Of a DNA stretch of 64,000 bases, positions 30,935 to 37,961 are shown one piece after another; the first letter of the stretch is position 1; each line of letters opens with the position of its first letter. The notes below the pieces were generated by a model that worked only from the letters and a program-made list of their open reading frames with translations, was not told where the DNA came from and made no database searches. Both the position numbers and the translations under genes were made by a program. The DNA comes from Polynucleobacter sp. Latsch14-2. GTDB lineage: Bacteria; Pseudomonadota; Gammaproteobacteria; Burkholderiales; Burkholderiaceae. The DNA lies in assembly GCF_018881925.1 (NCBI RefSeq), contig NZ_JACVPL010000004.1, positions 62,001-126,000 of the forward strand, read 5' to 3'.

Positions 30935-31231
30935 AGTTGAATATTTTACCCTATTGACCTTAGTTATTTGCGCATAACCTCTATTGCCATATAAGCCATA
31001 TAGAATATAGCTTTGTGAAAGCCTCTGCGCTCACTTCTTCACAAGTTAAACAGAATATAAAAAAGTTTTTAGACTTCATCAAACATTGCAAGAGTTAAGA
31101 AAAAGTTCTCTGGGCCCATTTTGGGCCCAGATTGGGACAGATTTGGGCCCATTCAATTTTTTACTTCTCTAGACTTAAGAACACCACCTAGTTAATTTTG
31201 TATCACTATAAATAGACGCAAATTTAATCTA
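30934..31231. other. Intergenic left arm of the island
   Basis: About 300 bp without a gene. It must now hold the tRNA-Val promoter on the minus strand; a TAAAAT 9 bp upstream of the tRNA 5' end is a candidate -10 box, with no convincing -35. It also holds the 11-bp repeat array listed separately. The stretch is otherwise AT-rich with no recognisable coding remnant. Confidence 0.6.
31111..31151. repeat. Four direct repeats with 11-bp period, core TGGGCCCA
   Basis: Units start at 31111, 31122, 31133 and 31144: TGGGCCCATTT, TGGGCCCAGAT, TGGGACAGATT, TGGGCCCATTC. Three have the palindromic core TGGGCCCA and one is degenerate. Spacing of one helical turn puts all copies on one DNA face. Arrays of this kind beside an integrase and a tRNA are typical integrase arm-type sites, as with G-rich repeats near P4-type islands. 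No matching array is seen near the right end. Confidence 0.75.
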
Positions 31232-31405
31232 CTAATTGATCATGTTAATTCCAAGATAGCTTCCTAAAGCAGCTCTCACAATATCTGAACGGGTTGGAAT
31301 AATTCCCTCAACTTGAGCAATTTCCATTCTCTTCTTATCAATAGCGACTAGCACTTCCTTTTCTAGCCGCACCGCCAATTGTTTGTTCCCGGTATTCGTT
31401 GTCAT
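31232..31405 (-). CDS. Ribbon-helix-helix-like small regulator, 57 aa
   Basis: The minus strand from the ATG at 31405 encodes MTTNTGNKQLAVRLEKEVLV..., ending LGSYLGINMIN. The pattern is a short strand (KQLAVRL), a helix (EKEVLVAIDKKRMEIAQ), a turn (GIIPTRSD) and a second helix (IVRAALGSYLG), the usual arrangement of Arc/CopG/MetJ-type DNA-binding proteins. It is transcribed away from the excisionase and integrase genes, and the shared promoter region holds two short palindromes that could be its operators. Likely a repressor of the integration module; no toxin partner is evident. Confidence 0.72.
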   Translation of the reverse strand: MTTNTGNKQLAVRLEKEVLVAIDKKRMEIAQVEGIIPTRSDIVRAALGSYLGINMIN

Positions 31406-31428
31406 TTAACATTACTTTCAACATTTAG

Positions 31429-31484
31429 TGTCAGACAGGTTGACAAATCACTCAATATGTCGTATATTAAAACTGTCGGACAGT
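31429..31484 (+). promoter_or_regulatory. Integration-module promoter between two TGTCnGACA operators
   Basis: TTGACA at 31440-31445, a 17-bp spacer and TATATT at 31463-31468 form a near-consensus sigma-70 promoter aimed at the excisionase and integrase genes. A palindrome TGTCAGACA (31429-31437) lies just upstream of the -35, and ACTGTCGGACAGT (31472-31484) lies just after the -10 near +1. Their centres are 45 bp apart. A dimeric repressor bound to both would block the promoter; the adjacent ribbon-helix-helix protein is the obvious candidate. Confidence 0.75.
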
Positions 31485-31524
31485 TTATCAGTAACTCAAC
31501 CATCGTTAACTTCGGGAATTAAAC

Positions 31525-31749
31525 ATGATTACTTACATGCAAGCAGCAGAATTAGCGACGCGCATTCCATATAAGGCTCGCTACATCAATGACTACCTAA
31601 AAGACCGGGTCTTTATTGAGGGCACTCACTATGTGCGATTTCCTGGCTCTAGACGGATCATGTACATCTGGGAGACTATCCAAGCGGACTACCTGAAACA
31701 GACGGCCATAGAAATTCCAATGGCTAATGGGGGTGTTTGTCATGGGTAG
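31525..31749 (+). CDS. Excisionase-like small DNA-binding protein, 74 aa
   Basis: A 74-aa protein, MITYMQAAELATRIPYKARYINDYLKDRVFIEGTHYVRFPGSRRIMYIW..., with a helix-turn-helix start and a wing-like strand pair, resembling recombination directionality factors encoded before integrases. Its 3' end overlaps the integrase start by 8 bp and it follows the strong promoter, so the two are co-expressed. The exact start could be the next Met (MQAAELA). It would direct excision; that is inference from position and size. Confidence 0.65.
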   Translation: MITYMQAAELATRIPYKARYINDYLKDRVFIEGTHYVRFPGSRRIMYIWETIQADYLKQTAIEIPMANGGVCHG

Positions 31750-32986
31750 TATTCGCATACGGGATGAATCTGGCGCCCTATTCTTTGACTTTCGCTATCG
31801 AGGCATCAGGTGCAAAGAGCTGACTAAGCTCAAGTCCAACAAGGCCAATATCTTCAAATTGGAAACAATCATGAAGAATATTCAAAAAGAGATTGATGCG
31901 GATACTTTCTGCTATCGGAAGTACTTCCCCCATAGCAACCGAGCAGACTTATTTGAAAGCGTTGCGCCAACTATTAGTCCTGCCACTACAGATGAATTAG
32001 TTGCTGGCGCTCAAGTTGCTCAAGAGGTAATGAAGCAAACTGGAATGAAATTGGCGATAGTCAATATTGATGGCGTGCCAAGCTTCTCTGAATTTTCTGA
32101 TTTGTGGTTTACCGAGAGAAAAATTGACTGGAAGCGCTCAACACAACGCAAGGTAAACGACATTCTAGTTAAACACCTAATGCCTCGGTTTAAGGGGAGA
32201 CGTGTCAACGAGATTAGTAAGGCCGACATCTTGTCCTATCGAGGCGTTCTCGCCAAAGTGAATGATGATGGCGGGCAGTTATCAGCAGCGAGGATTAATG
32301 GGATTTTGAATATCTTGCGGCAAATACTCGCTGAAGCTAGCGATCGCTATGAATTTGTCACCGGCTTTAGGAGCATCAAGCCCTTGAGAATTCCTAAAAC
32401 TAAAATCGAGCCCTTTTCACTTAAGGAAGTAGGCAAAATTTTAGAAGCGGCATCTTCTATATACCAGCCCTACCTAACCATTGCCTTTTTTACTGGTATG
32501 CGCACCTCTGAATTGCTTGGCCTTACTTGGAACTGTATTGATCTAGATCGAGCGCAATTAACCATTACTCAAGCCTGGGTCGAGGGAGAACTTGATTCAA
32601 CAAAAACTGCAGAGTCTGAACGCACGATTGCTTTATCAACACCAGTCATTTCAGCGTTCATACAGCAACGAAAAAATACGCAGGGTATTGAATCGGAATA
32701 CGTCTTTTGTGCAACTAATGGCCTGCCCTTTAATCGCCATAACTTTGCTAACCGCATTTGGCATCCCCTCTTAGATAAATTAGAAATTAAAAGGCGGCGA
32801 CCCTATCAAACCCGTCATACAGCAGCAACGCTTTGGCTTGCTTCAGGTGAAAACCCCGAGTGGATTGCAAGACAAATGGGGCATACATCAACACGCATGC
32901 TGTTTACAACGTACTCCCGGTATGTACCAGACCTCACGCGTAAGGATGGCTCGGCTTTTGAACAACTTCTTTCTTCACAACTATAA
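31742..32986 (+). CDS. Tyrosine site-specific integrase of the island
   Basis: About 414 aa from the ATG at 31742 (an earlier ATG at 31727 would add five residues). Domains are an N-terminal arm-binding region (GSIRIRDESGALFFDFRYRGIRCKEL), a core-binding SAM-like domain (FSDLWFTERKIDWKRSTQRKVNDILVKHLMPRF), and a catalytic domain. The catalytic domain has Arg in TGMRTSELLGLTW, Lys in STKTAESERTIAL, His-Arg in YQTRHTAATLWL, His in MGHTSTRM, and nucleophile Tyr in TTYSRYVP. It stands by attL and points into the island, so it is the best candidate for insertion at tRNA-Val. Confidence 0.93.
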   Translation: MGSIRIRDESGALFFDFRYRGIRCKELTKLKSNKANIFKLETIMKNIQKEIDADTFCYRKYFPHSNRADLFESVAPTISPATTDELVAGAQVAQEVMKQTGMKLAIVNIDGVPSFSEFSDLWFTERKIDWKRSTQRKVNDILVKHLMPRFKGRRVNEISKADILSYRGVLAKVNDDGGQLSAARINGILNILRQILAEASDRYEFVTGFRSIKPLRIPKTKIEPFSLKEVGKILEAASSIYQPYLTIAFFTGMRTSELLGLTWNCIDLDRAQLTITQAWVEGELDSTKTAESERTIALSTPVISAFIQQRKNTQGIESEYVFCATNGLPFNRHNFANRIWHPLLDKLEIKRRRPYQTRHTAATLWLASGENPEWIARQMGHTSTRMLFTTYSRYVPDLTRKDGSAFEQLLSSQL

Positions 32987-32996
32987 GGATAAAAAC

Positions 32997-33554
32997 ATGA
33001 ACACACCACAATACTTAATGACAACCCTAGATAAGAAATATGTACACCAGGGAGAGCTGGCAGCGCGCGAGATTCCCAAGACAAGCCTAATGGACTTTAC
33101 CCTTCCAGAAATTAAGGCAGCAGGCATTCTTCGTCCCGATTACCGACTGATGTACTGCATAGCAAGAGATTTACCCCGCGTACCAGCGATTTATTTCTTA
33201 ATTAATCGTGCGGGACATATTTACTACATCGGACAGAGCGTAAATGTCTTTCAGAGGATTTGTGGCGAACACTTTGAAACGATGGGAAACCAGTGGATCA
33301 AGCTCTCGGTATTGGCGTTGCCGTCTGATGCTAGCCAAGAACAGCTGAACTATGCTGAGGCGATATTTATTTATATCCACCAACACAAGGGGTCACGCAA
33401 TGTGCATGGAAAAACAATGACTAAAATGATCTTCGCTGAAATTCTCCATCGATTTCGTGCAGGTTTTGAGGAAACTATTTTTCCAATTGCACTCATTGAC
33501 GTGCAGGCTCATTTTGATTTCTGGGCTAGGAATGAATCCGTATTCCTAATCTAA
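32997..33554 (+). CDS. GIY-YIG nuclease-domain protein
   Basis: From the ATG at 32997, after AAGGATAAAA, a 185-aa protein holds a GIY-YIG-like core: VPAIYFLINRAGHIYYIGQSVNVFQRICGEHF. The first motif is A-I-Y rather than G-I-Y, the second is Y-I-G, and the conserved Arg and downstream Glu (YAEAIFIYIH) are present. About 75 residues precede it. It follows the integrase by 10 bp and is probably cotranscribed. Some integrase loci carry such a small endonuclease; a role in recombination, defence or homing cannot be separated by sequence. Confidence 0.72.
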   Translation: MNTPQYLMTTLDKKYVHQGELAAREIPKTSLMDFTLPEIKAAGILRPDYRLMYCIARDLPRVPAIYFLINRAGHIYYIGQSVNVFQRICGEHFETMGNQWIKLSVLALPSDASQEQLNYAEAIFIYIHQHKGSRNVHGKTMTKMIFAEILHRFRAGFEETIFPIALIDVQAHFDFWARNESVFLI

Positions 33555-33609
33555 GTTTTTTTCAGGGGGTAATCCCCCCTTATTTAACCGAGCCTAAAAG
33601 TAGGATTAA

Positions 33610-34459
33610 TTAAGCAACCATGGCCAGTCGCTGTTTCGGGGTAATCCCGCCCAATGCCATATTTGGACGTTGATGATTGTCCCGCGGGATTCCCTTCGGT
33701 CTATTTATACATCCATTGCGTTGCAAACTCCTGAACTTCGTTAATGCTTTCCCAATAATGCTGAGATAGCCACTCATATCTGACGGTACGATTAAAGCGT
33801 TCCACATAGGCATTTTGCTGTGGTTTACCTGGCTGGATATGTTGTATGTGGATTTGATGCTTTGCTGCCCATTCCATGAGTCTGCCACTGACGAGTTCGG
33901 GCCCATTGTCCGCTCGTATAACAGCAGGCTTACCTCGCCAAGCAATAATTTGATCTAAGCTACGAACTACTCGCTCTGCCGGCAATGAGAAGTCCACTTC
34001 AATACCTAAGGCTTCACGATTAAAGTCATCAATCACATTAAACAGACGGATACTTCTGCCATCTTGCAACTGGTCATGCATAAAGTCCATCGACCAGACT
34101 TGGTTAATACTCAGCGGCACGACCAATGCATCTGGCTTATCTCGCACCAAACGCTTACGGGGTTTGATGCGCAGGTTGAGCTCAAGCTCGCGGTAAATCC
34201 GGTAGATGCGTTTGTGGTTCCATGTGTAGTTCTTGACATTGCGTAGATACAAATAACAAAGGCCAAACCCCCAACTGCGGTTGTTGTCCGTTAAGCGGAT
34301 CAGCCAGTTGGCAATGAGCTCGTTCTGCACATTGTTCTTCGCTTCGTAGCGATAGCAAGACTCGCTGACCCTAAAGGCCTCACAAGCCAAACGAATGGGG
34401 ATAGCTTTATCTCTGACTGCCTTTTGGGCCATCTCACGTCTGTGAGACGGCCTCACCAC
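33610..34459 (-). pseudogene. IS3 OrfB transposase, C-terminus out of frame
   Basis: The frame 33701-34459 has the DDE catalytic residues intact ([34 protein letters not shown]) but stops at FATQWMYK. The normal family ending (RPNMALGGITPKQRLAM) lies in a different frame and ends at 33610. An extra stretch of about 20 bases near 33690-33715 explains the shift. Only about 20 C-terminal residues are lost, so partial activity cannot be excluded. Confidence 0.8.
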
Positions 34460-34719
34460 TTTTTTGTGATGGCCTCGTTTAAGATCTCCGCCTTGAGCTT
34501 CTCTTCGATGTACATCTTCTTAAGCCTGGCATTTTCAGCCTCAAGCTCCTTCATGCGGGCCATCATGGAAGTGTCCATGCCGCCATATTTAGAGCGCCAC
34601 TTGTAGAAAGTAGCAGTGCTGATACCCAGTTCACGACAGATTTCTGGAACTGCTAGGCCAGCATCCACCCGTTTTAGGGCATCCATGATCTGGCTATCAG
34701 TAAATTTAGAACGCTTCAT
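34453..34719 (-). CDS. IS3 OrfA transposase subunit
   Basis: An 88-aa protein with a helix-turn-helix ([43 protein letters not shown]) and leucine zipper ([25 protein letters not shown]). It binds the IS ends. Its 3' end has the slippery sequence AAAAAAG at 34459-34465, just before the stop; a -1 slip would give the OrfAB fusion with the overlapping orfB. Confidence 0.93.
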   Translation of the reverse strand: MKRSKFTDSQIMDALKRVDAGLAVPEICRELGISTATFYKWRSKYGGMDTSMMARMKELEAENARLKKMYIEEKLKAEILNEAITKKW

Positions 34720-34786
34720 GTAGAACTCCTCTATATTCGAGAAAATTCTACCTCTGAGCTCAGTTAACCTGTGGGGGGATTACCCC

Positions 34787-35049
34787 TTCATCAATCGATA
34801 CACCCGTTGCTCTCCACAAGCAATCCCCAGATCTTGCAGGTCATCATGGATCTTGCGATAACCATAGATGGTGCCGCTTGCCAGCCACGCTTGCTTAATT
34901 TGACCTACGATCATCTGGTTCTCATACGCTCGAGACGAGAGCGGCTCTTTAAGCCAAGCGTAATAGCCACTGTGGTGGACTCGCAAAACCTTGCACATCG
35001 TGCGGATGGCATGCTCATGCTGGTGCTTTTTGATGAAGGCGTACTTTAA
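34787..35049 (-). pseudogene. Truncated IS3 OrfB
   Basis: The frame reads LKYAFIKKHQHEHAIRTMCKVLRVHHSGYYAWLKEPLS, then IKQAWLASGTIYGYRKIHDDLQDL and RVYRLMK, where the inserted IS cuts it. This is the N-terminal helical region of an IS3 integrase, without the DDE domain. It is in the -1 frame relative to the upstream orfA. Confidence 0.85.
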
Positions 35050-35327
35050 CCGGACTCCTTGGCAAAGTACGCGGCGGCCTTTTTTAGGATGTCGCGCTCT
35101 TCGGTAACCCGCCGCAGCTCCGCCTCCAGTCTTTTAAGCTTAGCTAATTGATCATCTTGAACTAAGCGCTGCTCGGCTGGAATACCATATTTATTAATCC
35201 AGGCATACAGACTATGGGGTGAGGTGCCCAGCCTAGCAGCCACATCTCGAACCCCAAATCCTCGCTCAACGACTTGCTTGACTGCCTCTAACTTGAACTC
35301 TTCAGTAAACCGTCTTCTTGTACTCAT
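35046..35327 (-). CDS. IS3 OrfA transposase subunit of the truncated element
   Basis: A 93-aa protein, RRRFTEEFKLEAVKQVVERGFGVRDVAARLGTSPHSLYAWINKYG, plus a coiled coil LKRLEAELRRVTEERDILKKAAAYFAKESG. CTAAAAAAGG in the coiled-coil codons is the slippery frameshift site. It is intact but has no functional OrfB partner. Confidence 0.92.
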   Translation of the reverse strand: MSTRRRFTEEFKLEAVKQVVERGFGVRDVAARLGTSPHSLYAWINKYGIPAEQRLVQDDQLAKLKRLEAELRRVTEERDILKKAAAYFAKESG

Positions 35328-35375
35328 TACACACCTCCTAATAGACTAAATATTAGGCTAGAAAGTGTCTATAGA

Positions 35376-35701
35376 AGTGGTAGCGATTCAATTTACAAGT
35401 TAATACATTGAGCAGATTAAAACGACATTGCCATTGGTTACTAGCTGATGACTTAAAGAGGATTACTAAACCTCGGTGGAGGTGAATTACATCGGCAGAT
35501 TGGGATGAACTAGATTTGAAGAAAAGTTGGCTAAGATTTTGCAATTCAAGTGTCGCGTTTCGGGACACTTGTAGCTTAACTTCAGATTAGGATTTGGGCG
35601 ACCACTATGTTTGTCGGGAAAACCGACATTTCAGCTGAATGCTAGATGCCTAGGAATCGATCGAGTAAAGAATATGGAATTTAAGGCTATAAAAATCTGG
35701 C
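35376..35701. other. Gene-free stretch between the IS remnant and the glycosyltransferase gene
   Basis: About 330 bp. It holds a sigma-54-like promoter and large palindrome (35527-35571, listed separately) and a small hairpin TGTCGG-gaaaa-CCGACA (35612-35628). The hairpin lies about 75 bp after the 3' end of the minus-strand operon and could end it, though no U-run follows. A 71-codon frame on the minus strand (35353-35568) shows no recognisable feature. The segment may be debris from an earlier element. Confidence 0.55.
35527..35571 (+). promoter_or_regulatory. Orphan sigma-54-like promoter and palindrome
   Basis: TTGGCTAAGATTTTGCA at 35527-35543 has GG and GC dinucleotides at the exact 12-base offset of -24/-12 promoters. 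Three bases later begins a hyphenated palindrome with arms CAAGTGTC and GACACTTG (35547-35571), extended inward by CG/CG, which looks like a dimer or higher-order binding site. The promoter points toward the 3' end of the minus-strand glycosyltransferase gene, so no gene follows. It may be a relic. Confidence 0.4.
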
Positions 35702-37564
35702 TCATTTACAAGGCTTTGCATTTTGTATTAGCGCCTTCTTCAAACGCTCCATCAGCATTTGACCCATGATCTCAGGACGACCTTGGAAAATCCGCTCTAC
35801 CTTATCGGGACCGGTATGATTTCGTCGCAATTCATTTCGCAGCTCATGATTCTCAGCCAATTTAATAGTCGCTTTAATGTAGCCTTCAGTATCGGTAGCT
35901 ACTAACCAATTCGGTAAGCCAAAGCGCTCAAAGAGACCCTGATCTATATGTTCATTAACTTCCATGCCAGTCTTACATACACCCACTAGACCAGCCGTCA
36001 CGGTATCAATAATGCCGTTGGTATTGCCAAATGGAAAGGGATTAATAAACATATCGCACTTACGCACGATCTCCATATATTCGGTATATCCACGATGGCT
36101 ATACACAATGGCATGATCACCCAAAACATTGCTGACTACCCGTTTGACTTGCTCATAGACCATGCCCTGGGCAAAAGCGACTGCAAAATGGAACTTCACG
36201 GGTACCTTGCTACGAGTCGCAATCTCCTTGCAGGCATTGAGAAAACCTGGGTTGATTTTCATAGCTGAGGCGGCAACGACAATATCAACCACTTCTGGAT
36301 TTTCACGAATGATTGGCGGCTCTGGGTTTTGACTTGCCAATCCTGATGGGCGGTATGGCATACCGTCATTGGGTAAGATTAATAACTCTTCGCTAAAACA
36401 ATCGGGATCGCCTACATAATCCTCTTCCACCACTACATAGTCCATGTGCTTCGAATGCGTGGTAGCGGGGTGACCCAGGGCCATCGCCATCACTGGCGCC
36501 AAACGGATGTTCGTGAGCATCATCGTAAGCGGGAACATACCCACGCTAGGCATATAAAAGGCTTGCGCCTGTCGACTCTGTGCCACACCCCGAATTTGGG
36601 CAATTTGCTCTTGAAGGCTAGCAGGCTTGATTTCAATCCACTCATCAAACACGGCGTGGCCGACCGCATCAGTTGCATTGGCTAGGCCCATACCCACTAC
36701 ATGAAAGAGCTCTCGTGCAGCCTCTAGAGTGCGTGAGTGAGTTCGATAAATCGAATGTCCTGCATTAAACCACTCCATTACAACCAGCATGGTTGGCTTA
36801 GAACCCTTTTTAGGAATCTCTACCAGGGCATCTAGCGGCAATAGCTGATGCTGCTCTAGCCAGCGTTCGATGAGTACATTAATCGAGCCTTTAATGGCGT
36901 GCTTATTTGGAATATCTGCATAACTACAGTGCATGTAAACATCGTGCATGATGCCAAATGGCAGAGAATCGAGACTATCAATTTCTGGGAGTTTTTCGGT
37001 TAACCAGGGCAATAAAGTCTCACGCTTTTCATGCGCCTGTGGGGAGCCCAAAAATCGTGGGGATAGTAAGGCCATGCCCAAGCAAGCGGCCAAGTGCTTA
37101 TTGGCATCCCATAATGCATCGATTTCTAAAACAATTTCAGATTCCGGCAAATACAGCAAACAAAACTTAGGTAGATCTTGAGGCTTTAATTCAAGATGAT
37201 TGAGGTTGCCTTTACCCGCTAAATTGAGGGCCCTAACTACATGATCAGCATTAAGAAAGTTCGTTGAGCCAAATATGGTGGCAAACCAGCGCTGCAATGT
37301 GAATAGAGAGGTGAAGCTTTGCGGGGCAAAGTGGAAATCTTTATCCGAAAATAAGCAGGAAATAGCCGATGCCAAACGAATTCCGATATGCGCCTCCCGC
37401 TGTTCGGGCGCAATACCAGCTAAAGGTTGCGCCTGAAAGCGATCGCCCGGAACACCATAACTACTGTCTAAGAGAGTAAGTAGCCCAACTAGCATCCTAG
37501 CCGCCTCTTCATGTTGGCGGCTGTAAGCCAGATGCTCAAACTCTTCTAGGCGAAATACATTCAT
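35702..37564 (-). CDS. HMW1C-type cytoplasmic N-glycosyltransferase (GT41)
   Basis: A 620-aa protein, the length of Actinobacillus HMW1C. The N-terminal helical domain covers about residues 1-250; the GT-B domains follow with LTNIRLAPVMAMALGHPATTHSKHMDYVVVEEDY, KINPGFLNACKEIA (position of the UDP-binding Lys) and a C-terminal block CDMFINPFPFGNTNGIIDTV, GVCKTGMEVNEHIDQGLFERFGLPNWL. HMW1C attaches glucose or galactose from UDP-sugars to Asn in N-x-S/T sequons of the partner adhesin, in the cytoplasm before Sec export. It is the last gene of the adhesin operon, 60 bp after the 108-aa gene. The family call is strong; sugar and sites are unknown. Confidence 0.93.
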   Translation of the reverse strand: MNVFRLEEFEHLAYSRQHEEAARMLVGLLTLLDSSYGVPGDRFQAQPLAGIAPEQREAHIGIRLASAISCLFSDKDFHFAPQSFTSLFTLQRWFATIFGSTNFLNADHVVRALNLAGKGNLNHLELKPQDLPKFCLLYLPESEIVLEIDALWDANKHLAACLGMALLSPRFLGSPQAHEKRETLLPWLTEKLPEIDSLDSLPFGIMHDVYMHCSYADIPNKHAIKGSINVLIERWLEQHQLLPLDALVEIPKKGSKPTMLVVMEWFNAGHSIYRTHSRTLEAARELFHVVGMGLANATDAVGHAVFDEWIEIKPASLQEQIAQIRGVAQSRQAQAFYMPSVGMFPLTMMLTNIRLAPVMAMALGHPATTHSKHMDYVVVEEDYVGDPDCFSEELLILPNDGMPYRPSGLASQNPEPPIIRENPEVVDIVVAASAMKINPGFLNACKEIATRSKVPVKFHFAVAFAQGMVYEQVKRVVSNVLGDHAIVYSHRGYTEYMEIVRKCDMFINPFPFGNTNGIIDTVTAGLVGVCKTGMEVNEHIDQGLFERFGLPNWLVATDTEGYIKATIKLAENHELRNELRRNHTGPDKVERIFQGRPEIMGQMLMERLKKALIQNAKPCK

Positions 37565-37623
37565 TTAAAGGGTGGCTTTTCGCATACATTGTGGAAAAGG
37601 CAGTATTTGCCATGAACAACCAC

Positions 37624-37950
37624 TCACGCTTTTGATTTACCTTCAATCTCATCAAAATTGCGGTTGATAATATTTCTTAACTCATCTACTTGCTCTAATG
37701 CATATCCACGATTAGGAAAGACTGCGGGCATACGTAACATGTTGCCATCGTCAGCTAAAAATGCAGACTCAACTGAGACGGAATTTTCCAGAATATGTAC
37801 TATGAAAAGCCCTTGCCCAGTAACTGAATCACGTGGAGGCATCACATCCGTTTCTAGTTTGAAAACTTCTTTTTCTACTGATTTAGAGGTTGCCTTCTTA
37901 GATTTTCCACTCTCCGTATTTTTTAGCTTATCCCTTACTTTGATCGTCAT
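37624..37950 (-). CDS. Conserved-looking small protein of unknown function, 108 aa
   Basis: A soluble-looking protein: a Lys/Ser-rich start (VRDKLKNTESGKSKKATSKSVEKEVFKLETDV) and a folded-looking remainder (GQGLFIVHILENSVSVESAFLADDGNMLRMPAVFPNRGYALEQVDELRNIINRNFDEIEG). It has no signal peptide or membrane segment. It lies 11 bp after the adhesin stop and just before the glycosyltransferase, so it may be a cytoplasmic helper in glycosylation or export. Not recognised. Confidence 0.75.
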   Translation of the reverse strand: MTIKVRDKLKNTESGKSKKATSKSVEKEVFKLETDVMPPRDSVTGQGLFIVHILENSVSVESAFLADDGNMLRMPAVFPNRGYALEQVDELRNIINRNFDEIEGKSKA

Positions 37951-37961
37951 CTTAGATTCTC

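Larger units (their letters stand above)
33565..34786 (-). mobile_element. IS3-family insertion sequence, about 1.2 kb
   Basis: Ends carry inverted repeats with core GGGGTAATCCCCCC (33566-33579) and its complement (34773-34786); weaker similarity extends about 15 bp inward (TTAAC...GAGC). TTCA occurs at both flanks (33561-33564, 34787-34790) as a possible 4-bp target duplication. Two overlapping transposase frames with an A6G frameshift site are inside. The right flank is the cut end of another IS3 transposase gene, so it inserted into an older element. Confidence 0.88.
34787..35375 (-). mobile_element. Truncated second IS3-family element
   Basis: Contains an intact orfA and only the N-terminal part of orfB, cut off exactly where the other IS begins at 34786. 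The missing part is not found on the other side of that IS, so a deletion followed or accompanied its insertion. The outer end is placed only roughly; a TAGACACTTTCTAG-like sequence at about 35366-35379 (minus strand) may be its terminal repeat. Confidence 0.7.

Noticed and set aside
31232-31749. The 57-aa and 74-aa genes as a toxin-antitoxin pair
   Set aside because: They are divergent rather than in one operon, and the 74-aa product looks like a DNA-binding excisionase rather than a toxin.
35353-35568. 71-codon minus-strand frame between the IS remnant and glycosyltransferase
   Set aside because: Low-complexity product without recognisable motifs; it crosses the sigma-54-like site and the large palindrome, so is more likely debris.
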